Shown: positions 7,762 through 16,261 of the stretch, one piece after another
Position numbering within the stretch: position 1 is the first letter of the stretch
How the letters are laid out: each line of letters starts with the position of its first letter
Assembly: GCA_025352375.1 (NCBI GenBank)
Contig: JANXTL010000019.1
Location: 1 to 45,821, forward strand
DNA: 45,821 nucleotides
Direction: 5' to 3'
Origin: Acetobacteraceae bacterium
GTDB taxonomy: Bacteria; Pseudomonadota; Alphaproteobacteria; Acetobacterales; Acetobacteraceae
The notes under the pieces: model-generated
What the model saw: only the letters and a program-made list of their open reading frames with translations
Database searches by the model: none
Told to the model about the DNA's origin: nothing
Program-made: the position numbers and the translations under genes

Positions 7762-8142
7762 ATGGTTTTGGATATCGGACATCAATGGGGCGGCGATCTG
7801 GATGTCAGCCCGACTGGCGATCTGGCACAAATTTCCGGTCCCTCGGCCACCACACAAAGGATTTTGCGACGCCTGCTCACCAACGAAGGCGATTACATCT
7901 GGAACGTCGGTTATGGCGCGGGGTTACCAGGCTACGTCGGAAACCTTGGTTCGAAGGCTGGAATCAATGCCGCCGTACGCTCCCAGTTGCTACTGGAGGC
8001 GTCGGTGGCTAGCACACCGCCGCCGGAGATAGCGGTGTCGACGCCTGCCGGTCAAGGTTCGGGGACGTTTGAACTCAGCATTCGCTACATCGACGCCCTC
8101 AGCCGAGAAGAAAATTCAATGTCACTACCCCTAATGGGCTAG
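7762..8142 (+). CDS. gpW/gp25-like baseplate wedge protein
   Basis: A 126-aa protein of the GPW/gp25 family, which initiates sheath assembly on the baseplate by offering a sheath-like handshake. It opens MVLDIGHQWGGDLDVSPTGD, the usual phrase before the motif with TTQRILRRLLTNEGDYIW; RRLLTNEGDY is the conserved core. The C-terminal part holds a beta hairpin (GTFELSIRYIDAL). It lies three bases after gpV and four before gpJ. The P2 order V-W-J-I is kept exactly. The family is found in all contractile systems, including T6SS (TssE), but the neighbours here fix it as a phage-tail component. Confidence 0.88.
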   Translation: MVLDIGHQWGGDLDVSPTGDLAQISGPSATTQRILRRLLTNEGDYIWNVGYGAGLPGYVGNLGSKAGINAAVRSQLLLEASVASTPPPEIAVSTPAGQGSGTFELSIRYIDALSREENSMSLPLMG

Positions 8143-8146
8143 GTTA

Positions 8147-9271
8147 ATGCAACTTTCACTCCAAACGTTTGAGCAACTTCTGCAACGCATGTCCGCAACG
8201 GTGCAAAGTTCGGCCAGTCAACTTGTCGACCTTTCCGTCGGGTCACTGTTTAGGGCGATACTGGAAGCAAATGCTTCCGTTGGCCTGTGGATTCAGTGGC
8301 TGATTGTTCGGACCCTCAGCATGACGCGTGCCGCAACGTGCGCCGGCCCGGATCTGGACAGCTGGATGGCCGACTTCATGCTAGGCCGCCAACCTGCGGT
8401 TCCGGCCCGAGGGGTAGCCACATTTTCTCGGCTTCTGACGGACCAGGCGCTTTACATTCCAGCTGGCACCGTGGTCAAGGCGCTCACGGGCAATGTCTCA
8501 TTCTCGGTCGGTGTCGACACAACATATGCCACATGGGTCGCGAATTCCGGAAGCTACTACATCCCAGCGGGGGTGTCGGCAATCGATCTGCCTATTATGG
8601 CCTTAACGCCGGGTCCAAGAGGAAACGTGACGGCCCGAGCGGTCTCCGCGATTGCAACCGTGATCCCAGGTCTGGATTTTGTGTCGAATAGCTTACCATT
8701 ATCAGGTGGCAGCGAGGCCGAGACCGACGACAAATTCCGCGCACGGTTCCGCGATTACATTAATAGCCGATCGCAAGCCACTCCCAACGCAATTGCCTAT
8801 GCCGTCACGTCGCTCCAACAGTCCATGCGTTTTGTGCAGTTCGAGAATTCTGACGCTACAGGCGCATGGTCGCCCGGCCATTTTCTTGTCGTCGCCGACG
8901 ATGGGTCGGGGCAGCCCAGCACCGCGCTACTTTCAAGTGTTCGCGCTGCCATCGATAGGGTACGCCCCATCGGATCCAGTTTCACCGTGCGCCCGCCGGA
9001 CGTTCTTTCAATCGCTATCGTGGTCTCCATGGCTACTGGTGGAGAGCCTGTCGGAGCCGATATACAGGCGCTAATCGTGAATGCTGTTACCGCGTATGTG
9101 AATGAATTGCCGATCGGCCCTACGCTTTCTTTGACCCGAATTGTAGAAGTGGTCTATCGAGCGGCTGATATCAGCCGAAACATCGTGGGTGTTACAATCA
9201 ATGGCTCCAATACCGATCTGGTCGCTTCGTCTTTCAATGTGTTGGCCATTCGGTCGGTAATAGTATTATAA
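8147..9271 (+). CDS. gpJ-like baseplate wedge protein
   Basis: A 374-aa baseplate J-like protein (Mu gp47 / P2 gpJ). Family features: an N-terminal helix bundle (SASQLVDLSVGSLFRAILEAN), a region on length of linker DLDSWMADFMLGRQPA, a beta-rich middle with ALYIPAGTVV, GVSAIDLPIMALTPGPRGNV, and the conserved SGGSEAETDDKFRARFRDY that is diagnostic of the family. The C-terminal domain (VRAAIDRVRPIGSSFTV) is alpha-beta. It forms the wedge ring that links the hub to the fibres and triggers contraction. Starts 4 nt after gpW, and gpI starts 1 nt after its stop. Confidence 0.92.
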   Translation: MQLSLQTFEQLLQRMSATVQSSASQLVDLSVGSLFRAILEANASVGLWIQWLIVRTLSMTRAATCAGPDLDSWMADFMLGRQPAVPARGVATFSRLLTDQALYIPAGTVVKALTGNVSFSVGVDTTYATWVANSGSYYIPAGVSAIDLPIMALTPGPRGNVTARAVSAIATVIPGLDFVSNSLPLSGGSEAETDDKFRARFRDYINSRSQATPNAIAYAVTSLQQSMRFVQFENSDATGAWSPGHFLVVADDGSGQPSTALLSSVRAAIDRVRPIGSSFTVRPPDVLSIAIVVSMATGGEPVGADIQALIVNAVTAYVNELPIGPTLSLTRIVEVVYRAADISRNIVGVTINGSNTDLVASSFNVLAIRSVIVL

Positions 9272-9272
9272 A

Positions 9273-9950
9273 ATGATTGATTACACAATTGGTATCACCA
9301 GGCGTCTGAGATCGGTCTTACCGACCCGATGGTTTGGGGCAACTACACCAGTACTGGATACGTTACTGACGGCATTGGCGGTCGGGTGGACAGCTATGTT
9401 CGACCTTCTGCGCTATACCGGGATGCAAACCCGGATCGCTTCGGCCTCCGACGTCTGGCTCGATATAGTCGCATATGATTTTTTCGGTTCCCGATTACGC
9501 CGATCCACAGGACAGTCCGACCGCATATTCCGCCTTGTCATACGCCGCAATATCTTCTGCCCGATGGGGACAAGAACCGCGCTGATCGTTGCCTTGCACG
9601 GCTTGACAGGACGCGCGCCGCTTGTGTTCGAACCGCGCAACACATCCGACACCGGCGGCTACGGCAATATGACGCGCGACGCGGGCGGCGGGGTCGGTTA
9701 CGGTACGGCCGGTGGATGGGGTAATCTTTCTCTCCCTTTTCAATGCTTTGTCACCGCGTTCAGGCCACAGATAAATGGGGTTGCAAACCTATCCGGATGG
9801 AACTTGCCTGAGGCGGGATACGGTGTGGGGGCGCTCGAGTACGCCGGACTGGAAACTGCGAACGGCTACATTGGAGACGGTGAAATCCTCGCCGAGATGA
9901 CACGGGTCGCCCCCGTTGGGGCGGTGATCTGGGCGAACATCTCCAGCTAA
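9273..9950 (+). CDS. gpI-like baseplate/tail protein
   Basis: A 225-aa protein in the P2 gpI position, directly behind gpJ. The N-terminal 110 residues contain helices (LDTLLTALAVGWTAMFDLL; TRIASASDVWLDIVAYDFFG) and SDRIFRLVIRRNIFCPMGTR, a pattern seen in gpI/YmfQ-type proteins that attach fibres to wedges. From residue about 125 on it becomes Gly/Tyr-rich (TGGYGNMTRDAGGGVGYGTAGGWGN), suggesting a loop-rich fibre-docking section. The last part, VAPVGAVIWANIS, is a typical C-terminal strand of the family. The ATG lies one base after the gpJ stop. Confidence 0.78.
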   Translation: MIDYTIGITRRLRSVLPTRWFGATTPVLDTLLTALAVGWTAMFDLLRYTGMQTRIASASDVWLDIVAYDFFGSRLRRSTGQSDRIFRLVIRRNIFCPMGTRTALIVALHGLTGRAPLVFEPRNTSDTGGYGNMTRDAGGGVGYGTAGGWGNLSLPFQCFVTAFRPQINGVANLSGWNLPEAGYGVGALEYAGLETANGYIGDGEILAEMTRVAPVGAVIWANISS

Positions 9951-9975
9951 AATCTCAAATTGGAGCGCACAAAAT

Positions 9976-11229
9976 ATGGACCGGATTATAGTGTACCCGG
10001 GCGCTATCCCGCTCGACACGGACCTATTAGCAACTAATCGCTCTACGATGATTGCGCTTGGGCGCCTTGCTCAAATGATCCTCGGCAGCGCTCCGGTTGT
10101 GGACGGTTTGACCTGCACACCGACCGTGCCAGCGTCGATGTCTGTATCGGTCTCTCCCGGCAGTATCGCCCAAATGTCGGTCATAGATGCATCTCCCTAT
10201 GGCTCATTGCCGGCCAATCCGACTGACCCACTTGTGAAAATGGGTATCAATCAATCTGCCTCGACCTTTACCTTACAGGTACCAACGGTACCGGGTCAGA
10301 CGGCTGCCTATTTGCTGGAGGCAACATTCCAGGAAACGGACACCAACCCTGTCCCACTTCCTTACTATAACGCCGCCAATCCCGCTCAACCCTATAGCGG
10401 CCCTGGAAATTCCGGGCAGCCGCAGGCAACGCTGCGTTCCCAGACGGTGCAGATGCAGTTGAAGGCCGGCGCCCCCGCCGCGGCGGGGTCGCAGTTGGTG
10501 CCCGTTGCGGATGCCGGTTGGGTGCCGTTGTATGTCATCACGGTGACCTATGGGCAGAGCGCAATCGACCAGACATCCATCGTATCCGCCTTTAACTCTC
10601 CCGCATTACAATGGAAATTGCCGGCTCTAAGACCAGGATTTGGCGCAGGTGTGCAAACGTTTTCCTCGTCGGGCCTCTTTGCGGTTCCCGCCGGTGTGAC
10701 CCAGGTCGAAGTGGAGCTTTGGGGCGGAGGTTCCGGTAGTTTTGCGTCGGTTGCGGGGGCGCCCAGCGGCGGCGGATCCGGCGGTGGCTACGCGCGGAAG
10801 CGCATAACGGGGCTCAGTCAAGGCCAGCAGATAGCGGTTACCGTCGGTGCCGGAGGAAATGGCGGGACGGTCAACGGTTCGTCGCCATCGGCGGGCGGCG
10901 CATCTAACTTTGGCTCCCTGGTCAGCGCCACCGGCGGCAATCTCAATTATCTGGCGACGGTCATCTCCCCCCAGAATGGTGCGACACCGCCAGGCACCGG
11001 CGTCGGAGGCGACGTTATCCTGAGTGGCTCCGCCGGCCAGGCTGGCGTTGGAAACCAAGGTGGCATGGGAGGGGCAGGCCCGATGAGCGGGTCCCAGAAC
11101 AGCGGCACCACCGGTGTGACTGGCCTTTTCCCGGGCGGAGGGGCTTCCGGTGCGGGAACCGGCGCAAATAGTTCCACGCCCTATGCCGGCGCTACCGGTG
11201 CCGGTGGTCTGGTTGTGGTAAGATGGTAG
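9976..11229 (+). CDS. tail adhesin with glycine-rich C-terminal domain
   Basis: A 417-aa protein that begins the receptor-binding block. Residues 1-225 are a non-repetitive attachment region (MDRIIVYPGAIPLDTDLLAT at the start). Residues 228-265 form a beta segment with FAVPAGVTQVEVELWGGGSG, the usual entry to a glycine-rich domain. Residues 265-417 contain many Gly clusters (GGGSGGGYARKR, VTVGAGGNGGTV, FPGGGASGAG) and end in GGLVVVRW, the standard closing strand. Such domains are known in phage adhesins and form packed glycine-rich helices whose loops contact the receptor. GGAG precedes the start. It is probably a tip or side-fibre adhesin. Confidence 0.75.
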   Translation: MDRIIVYPGAIPLDTDLLATNRSTMIALGRLAQMILGSAPVVDGLTCTPTVPASMSVSVSPGSIAQMSVIDASPYGSLPANPTDPLVKMGINQSASTFTLQVPTVPGQTAAYLLEATFQETDTNPVPLPYYNAANPAQPYSGPGNSGQPQATLRSQTVQMQLKAGAPAAAGSQLVPVADAGWVPLYVITVTYGQSAIDQTSIVSAFNSPALQWKLPALRPGFGAGVQTFSSSGLFAVPAGVTQVEVELWGGGSGSFASVAGAPSGGGSGGGYARKRITGLSQGQQIAVTVGAGGNGGTVNGSSPSAGGASNFGSLVSATGGNLNYLATVISPQNGATPPGTGVGGDVILSGSAGQAGVGNQGGMGGAGPMSGSQNSGTTGVTGLFPGGGASGAGTGANSSTPYAGATGAGGLVVVRW

Positions 11230-11275
11230 TGCGAAGCCTGACACAAAATATCAATAATCAAGAAGGCATCGACCG

Positions 11276-11758
11276 TTGACCAATCCCACCAACTACGTTT
11301 GGAAGCCGAGCTCGGCGCGCACGGTGGTAGTCGATTCATTTGTGCCGGTGCCCCGAGGCTCTGTCGCGATGGCCCCGCCGCCTCTCAATTGGCCCACAAA
11401 AGATCCGCGTGATGTCCTCGACTATCAAATCGATATTGCTCCTGCTGTTGCCGGGAATTCCGGCGACATCATATCGGCTGTTACGATCTCCATTACACCC
11501 AATAATCCGGGCGATCTCGTTTTGAACAGCGCCTCCGTGGATGGCACTTCGGCGATATTGTGGCTTGCCGGTGGACAGGCTGGTATCGTATACACACTAA
11601 CCCTTTTGATGGCAACAACGAATGGCCGTACCATCCAGCGGAGTGTGCTGTTGCCAGTTCTGGAATTATCGGTTCCGCCGATTCCGGCCACCGCCATTCA
11701 AATCAGTGCCGGCGTCGTCCTGACCGACCAGAACGGCAATCCCGTACTCTCAGCATAA
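11276..11758 (+). CDS. small beta-sandwich tail protein, possible fibre-tail adaptor
   Basis: A 160-aa protein starting at TTG 11276, with AGAAGG nine bases upstream; no ATG is available nearby. The sequence has WPTKDPRDVLDYQIDI, then Gly-Asp and Asn-rich turns, and LWLAGGQAGIVYTLTLLMAT, followed by a Pro-linked C-terminal strand region. The 'KDPxDxxDYxxDxxP...GDxI' opening and 'GGxxGxxYxxTLxxxT' core recall small fibre-tail adaptor-like proteins found between baseplate and fibre genes in several phages. It lies between the glycine-rich adhesin and the long fibre. Its role as a connector is inferred from pattern and position. Confidence 0.55.
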   Translation: MTNPTNYVWKPSSARTVVVDSFVPVPRGSVAMAPPPLNWPTKDPRDVLDYQIDIAPAVAGNSGDIISAVTISITPNNPGDLVLNSASVDGTSAILWLAGGQAGIVYTLTLLMATTNGRTIQRSVLLPVLELSVPPIPATAIQISAGVVLTDQNGNPVLSA

Positions 11759-11813
11759 TTGTTCGGCCGCCTATACGAAATATTCCGCACGATCTCAAGG
11801 GTCACATATTTTC

Positions 11814-14672
11814 ATGCCGACGATCGATCAACTGGCGCCAGCGACAGCAGCGGCAGACACCGACGCAATATTGGTTAGCCAGAACGGCACCGCTCGGAAA
11901 ATTACCCGAGCGCAGGTACTATCGGGGGTCCAGCCTGCACTGGCTATTCCATCTGGCAGTCTTCTCGGGCGGGTATCCGCGGGAGTTGGGAAGCCGGAGA
12001 CAATCTCCATCGGCGGTAATTTATCACTTGTTGGCTCGACGCTTGTCGCCGCCGCAACCCCTTTTTCTGTCTCAGCGCTTCCCGCAGGGACCGTGCCGGC
12101 AGCGACTGACATTGTGCCGCTTGGCCAGAACAGCACCAACGCGTCGGTAACCTACAGTCAGTTCATGAGTGGTCTTGCGGGCGTCCCTAATGTGAACGCT
12201 TCTCAGGCGGTCGTGACGCCCACCGGCTCGACCGCAAGCGTCAAGCTTGCGGACCTAGCATCCAGTGTTCTCCCGATCGCCGGTGGAACCATGACCGGCC
12301 CCCTTCTGCTCAGCGGGGTCCCGACCACCAACGGGCAAGCGGCGACCAAAGGATATGTCGACACCCAGGTCGCGACGTCGTTACTGAAATCCGGCGGTAC
12401 GTTGTCAGGAACATTGTCTCTGGCGACCGATCCGGTCGGACCACTACAGGCGGCAACAAAAGCCTACGTAGACACGCAAGTTTCGACCGCTTTTCCAAGA
12501 TCGGGTGGAACGATATCAGGTCCATTGGTGCTCCCCGCAGACCCCGCAACTGGATTACAAGCGGCCACAAAGCAATACGTCGATACCAGAGTATTGCGGA
12601 ACGGCGATACCTTGACTGGTACGTTGGTGCTTGCAGCGGATCCGATCGCACCTTTGCACGCGGCTACCAAGGGTTACATCGACACTCAGATCGGGACGAG
12701 TCTCTTAAAGTCAGGGGGCACTTTAACCGGAGCGCTTACGCTCTCGTCGGACCCCGCGGGCGCACTACAACCCGCGACGAAACAATATACCGATGCACGT
12801 GTACTCCGAAACGGCGACACATTGACGGGAGCGCTCGTACTAGCCGCCGACCCAATCACATTATTACAAGCCACCACGAAACAATACGTCGACACACAGG
12901 TAGCAGCGGCGTTACCGAAAGCCGGTGGCGCCATGACGGGCGTCCTTACGCTGAGCGCCGATCCAACAGCAGTGACCCAGGCCGCAACAAAGCGCTACGT
13001 GGATAACCAGGTCACCACTGCGCTGCCGCTAAGTGGGGGTACAATAACCGGTGCTTTGATCCTGTCCGGTGCACCGATAGCGCCGTTGGGCGCTGCTACC
13101 AAACAATATGTCGATACCACGGCGGTAGGAACCGGCGTTATCAACGTTAAGGCATCGCCTTATAACGCGCAACTCAATGGCGTGACCGACGACACAGCGG
13201 CATTTAAAGCTGCCTACATCGCCGCCCCTGCCGGGTCCACCATATATGTCCCTTTCGGTGTGACCCTTTTGCAAGCCCCCGCTACTTGGGGAGTATCGCT
13301 CACCAAACGGGTAAAATGGATCGTCGACGGCACGACACTCGTCGACGGCACACCTCTCGCTTCGGCAATCCCCAGCGGCACGAATCCCGTAGCATTTACC
13401 CTTCCAGGGCTGGTCGTTGGAAACACGGCCGCGGGTGCGGGTGCGGAAGTGTCGTTAGCTGGCTCATTCAGCACTGATTTTGCGGTCCAGCACTCTTCAT
13501 ATATTGTTAACCATGTTGGTGGAGGTGTCGGGTCGGTTATCGCGAACGCCCGCACGGACACACTCATTTATAACAGCCCGAACAATTACGTCTGGGGTGG
13601 CCTTGACCGATTGGTCTGGACAGGTTTGCAAACCCCAAGCGCAAGCACGCCGGCGCAGCATGTTGGCCGATATGTGCAAAGCATTCGACAAACAATCGGC
13701 AAGAACTCTAGCGGAGCCCCGCTACCGCAGCCACAAATCTGGGCTGCGTGTCTGGAAATGCGGGATACAACTGGCCAACCTTCCAGCATGAGCAACGCCA
13801 CGCTCACCGTGGAAATGGATTTCGTCGCCAATGGGTTGGATGACGGAAATAATCGCCAGATTCAATCTCTTGTTGTTCAACAGAACGATCCGAATGGCGC
13901 TCCAGTCGAAGTCGGCACGATAATCGGAGTTTATCTGGCAGTCGGCTCGAGCGGCCGCACCAAGAACGTGTTCAATGTCGGCATACCGTTTAATAACGCG
14001 GTTCTCAACACTACCTACGCCACCCAACTGGCGGGTGGTTCCGCGATACGGCTCGCGGCCGGCCATACAATCTCGTTCGAGGCCTCCGGCAACAATTACC
14101 TCGTCTATGATTCGGGCACTGGTACGCTACGTTGGAACCAGGGATCCTTGTCATACGTGGTCGGCAAAGGCATAACCGTTGGCTGGCAGTATGTCGCGGC
14201 CGGAAACGCGACGCTGCCAAACTATATTGCCGGTGATATCGTCTTTTTGACCGGCAGTGGTACGTACACGATAGGCTTACCCGCGGCCAATACTGTTCCT
14301 GCTGGCGTAGGGTTCACGTTTTCGAACGTCGGTGCCGCGACCGTTACAATATCGCCCGCTGGCTCGGATGTCATCGACAATGGCCCAATCATTTTGCGGC
14401 CTAACGACCGCTTTCACATCGTCGCCGATGGGCTGAATGCGTGGCGAGAGATATTCCGAACTAACTCTGTGTCTCCGCGATTTACCGGCCCACCGGTCCT
14501 GCCGTCATACACAGTAGCAACACTTCCGGCTGCGCCAGGCACAGGAGCTAAGGCTTTTGTAACTAATGGCCGGAAGCCGGCCGAGACAGCGGGAGGGGGT
14601 ACAGGCGTCGAGGTCTTTTACGACGGTTTGCGCTGGATCTCGGTTTGCAGCGGGTCGCTGGTTGTTTCGTAG
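11814..14672 (+). CDS. long tail fibre with tandem repeats and pectate-lyase-like entry
   Basis: A 952-aa fibre. Residues 1-85 form an N-terminal attachment region (MPTIDQLAPATAAADTDAIL) related to that of the next fibre. Residues 153-441 are eight tandem copies of a 33-38-residue unit of the form GGTxTGxLxLxxDPxxxxxAATKxYVDTQV, the classic phage fibre repeat that builds a trimeric shaft. At about 442-490 comes NGVTDDTAAFKAAYIAAPAG followed by STIYVPFG, the typical opening of tailspike right-handed beta-helix domains. The C-terminal portion is beta-rich and ends LPAAPGTGAKAFVTNG and VEVFYDGLRWISVCSG, a terminal module often found in phage fibres. No obvious catalytic residues can be assigned. 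The protein likely determines host range. Confidence 0.85.
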   Translation: MPTIDQLAPATAAADTDAILVSQNGTARKITRAQVLSGVQPALAIPSGSLLGRVSAGVGKPETISIGGNLSLVGSTLVAAATPFSVSALPAGTVPAATDIVPLGQNSTNASVTYSQFMSGLAGVPNVNASQAVVTPTGSTASVKLADLASSVLPIAGGTMTGPLLLSGVPTTNGQAATKGYVDTQVATSLLKSGGTLSGTLSLATDPVGPLQAATKAYVDTQVSTAFPRSGGTISGPLVLPADPATGLQAATKQYVDTRVLRNGDTLTGTLVLAADPIAPLHAATKGYIDTQIGTSLLKSGGTLTGALTLSSDPAGALQPATKQYTDARVLRNGDTLTGALVLAADPITLLQATTKQYVDTQVAAALPKAGGAMTGVLTLSADPTAVTQAATKRYVDNQVTTALPLSGGTITGALILSGAPIAPLGAATKQYVDTTAVGTGVINVKASPYNAQLNGVTDDTAAFKAAYIAAPAGSTIYVPFGVTLLQAPATWGVSLTKRVKWIVDGTTLVDGTPLASAIPSGTNPVAFTLPGLVVGNTAAGAGAEVSLAGSFSTDFAVQHSSYIVNHVGGGVGSVIANARTDTLIYNSPNNYVWGGLDRLVWTGLQTPSASTPAQHVGRYVQSIRQTIGKNSSGAPLPQPQIWAACLEMRDTTGQPSSMSNATLTVEMDFVANGLDDGNNRQIQSLVVQQNDPNGAPVEVGTIIGVYLAVGSSGRTKNVFNVGIPFNNAVLNTTYATQLAGGSAIRLAAGHTISFEASGNNYLVYDSGTGTLRWNQGSLSYVVGKGITVGWQYVAAGNATLPNYIAGDIVFLTGSGTYTIGLPAANTVPAGVGFTFSNVGAATVTISPAGSDVIDNGPIILRPNDRFHIVADGLNAWREIFRTNSVSPRFTGPPVLPSYTVATLPAAPGTGAKAFVTNGRKPAETAGGGTGVEVFYDGLRWISVCSGSLVVS
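12270..13136 (+). repeat. eight tandem fibre repeats (coding, about 33-38 codons each)
   Basis: Within the long fibre gene, eight in-frame units share the core TKxYVDTQ and GGTLTG. Lengths alternate: three units keep the tail DTQVxxA/S before the next, whereas units 3 and 5 are four residues shorter (ending DTR and DAR) and are each followed by a variant beginning VLRNGDTLTG (units 4 and 6). This suggests that a two-unit block (3-4 and 5-6) was duplicated. Codon choice differs between copies, so the repeat is ancient at DNA level or under pressure against recombination. Confidence 0.85.
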
Positions 14673-14698
14673 AAATAGTGGATTGCAAGGATTTTCTA

Positions 14699-16261
14699 AT
14701 GCCCACGATTTCCCAACTTCCCACAGCACAAGCTGTAACGGCCAGCGATACAGTTCCAATTAGCCAGAGCGGCTCGGCCCATTCGGTCGCCATTGGGACG
14801 CTGTTAGCAACGACACAACCAGCGGTGATCATCGATCAGGGCAGCCTGCTTGGCCGCAGCAGCCTAGGGCCAGGTGGGCCTGAGCAAATCGCTGTTGGCA
14901 ACGGACTCGTACTGAACTCGTCCACATTGCAAGCGGCACCGCTGAATCCCGCATCCCTGATAACCGCGGCTATTCTTAGCCCAACGGATAGTGCCATCAT
15001 CGCGAACGGTGGAACTACCGCGCATCTGTTGGCGTTGTCCGAGTTACGAGGGTTATTCTCGGCTGGCAGTAATGTGTCGATCAGCGCTTCTGGGGTCATA
15101 TCGGCGTCCGGCTCGGGCAGCCCGGCACAGGGGATGATCGGCACTCTGCCGCTCGCCACCGCGGCCTCGGCCCAGGATCTCGTCGGTATCAGCCAATCCG
15201 GAACCGATCATGCGATCGCCTATGCCAGCCTGATAAATGGCCAGACGATAGATACAGCACAGCCTGCCTCGGGAGTCTCGGATGGCGACGCGTTTTGGGT
15301 GGCGCAGGGCAGCAACACGATGACTGCCCAGACATTCAGTGCGGTATGGCCTTGGATTGTGACCAAGCTCTTATCCGTAAAGACTCCGACAGTCGAGATC
15401 GCTGTCAATACAACACTTGATGGTACTGTGCATAACGGGCGGCTGCTGGTGTGCAGCCAACCCGTCACGTTGACCCCCTTAGCGACTAATATGGGTGATG
15501 GATTTCACTGCGAGATCGTCAATTTAAGCACAGGTGCTGTCACGATCGCCGGTTCCGTCATTTCCTCGATCGGGACATCGACTCTCGCACCGGGCCAGGC
15601 GACGACACTGCGGTGCCTGACTTACTCGGGTGGAACGGTCTTCTACGCGTTCATGAGTGGCGGCAGCATCACCCTGGCTGCTCCAGGGCAGGTGTCAGCC
15701 CTCGCGGCCACGGCGCAGGCAAGCAGCAGTGTAACCCTTTCTTGGCAGGCCCCGACAGCCGGCGGGATGCCATCAAGCTACACGGTGCAATACCGCATCG
15801 CCGGTGCGAGCAATTGGCCGATGTCGACGGCTAGCTTGTCCGGAACATCGCAGACGATTACCAGCCTCTCTCCTGGTACGGCGTATGATTTTAGTGTCGT
15901 AGCCGTCAATGCGGCGGGATCGGGGCCCCCATCGGCGATCGTTACCATAAGGACCGCCGCGCCCGCTGGAACGGTAACTGCCATTGCATGGAACGTTGCC
16001 CCCGTAGGGAATTACTTGCACGGGTCCGGGGCGATCGGCGTTAATGTGCACGTAACCCCGGCGACGGCGGCCGTTCAGTTTGGGTTTTCCAGCTCCACAA
16101 CCATGGCGCCGTCCAGTTGGGTGGCCGGCAGCATTGTTAACACCGACCTTTGGGGCGCTTATGTTCCAACGCCGTCGGCAGCTGGGCAGTGGTATGGTTG
16201 GGCATCCGGTACCGACGGCAGCGCACCCACTGTTTACGCCGCCGCCTTCACGGTGACCTAA
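14699..16261 (+). CDS. second tail fibre with FN3 domain
   Basis: A 520-aa protein. The open frame extends to 14645, but the ATG at 14699 gives MPTISQLPTAQAVTASDTVP, which aligns with the N-terminus of the preceding fibre and avoids overlap, so I use it. Residues 1-85 resemble that fibre (SGSAHSVAIGTLL; QGSLLGRSSLGPGGPEQI). A similar short phrase recurs near residue 145 (PLATAASAQDLVGISQSGTD). Residues 328-420 are a fibronectin type III domain: VTLSWQAPTAGGMPSSYTV, WPMSTASLSG, ITSLSPGTAYDFSVVAVNAA. The last 100 residues form another beta domain. FN3 domains in phage tails may bind carbohydrate at the cell surface. The stop directly precedes the next start (TAAATG). Confidence 0.8.
   Translation: MPTISQLPTAQAVTASDTVPISQSGSAHSVAIGTLLATTQPAVIIDQGSLLGRSSLGPGGPEQIAVGNGLVLNSSTLQAAPLNPASLITAAILSPTDSAIIANGGTTAHLLALSELRGLFSAGSNVSISASGVISASGSGSPAQGMIGTLPLATAASAQDLVGISQSGTDHAIAYASLINGQTIDTAQPASGVSDGDAFWVAQGSNTMTAQTFSAVWPWIVTKLLSVKTPTVEIAVNTTLDGTVHNGRLLVCSQPVTLTPLATNMGDGFHCEIVNLSTGAVTIAGSVISSIGTSTLAPGQATTLRCLTYSGGTVFYAFMSGGSITLAAPGQVSALAATAQASSSVTLSWQAPTAGGMPSSYTVQYRIAGASNWPMSTASLSGTSQTITSLSPGTAYDFSVVAVNAAGSGPPSAIVTIRTAAPAGTVTAIAWNVAPVGNYLHGSGAIGVNVHVTPATAAVQFGFSSSTTMAPSSWVAGSIVNTDLWGAYVPTPSAAGQWYGWASGTDGSAPTVYAAAFTVT

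Noticed and set aside
1703-9950. Type VI secretion system or extracellular contractile injection system
   Set aside because: The sheath, gp25-like and gpJ proteins could suggest this, but phage-type gpX, gpD, gpV and gpI, the frameshifted chaperone and true fibres are present. No TssJLM membrane complex or AAA+ ATPase of an eCIS is visible.
12270-13136. Possible CRISPR or DNA-level repeat array
   Set aside because: The periodicity is at protein level (33-38 codons) with diverged codons inside a tail-fibre gene; there are no unique spacers between identical repeats.
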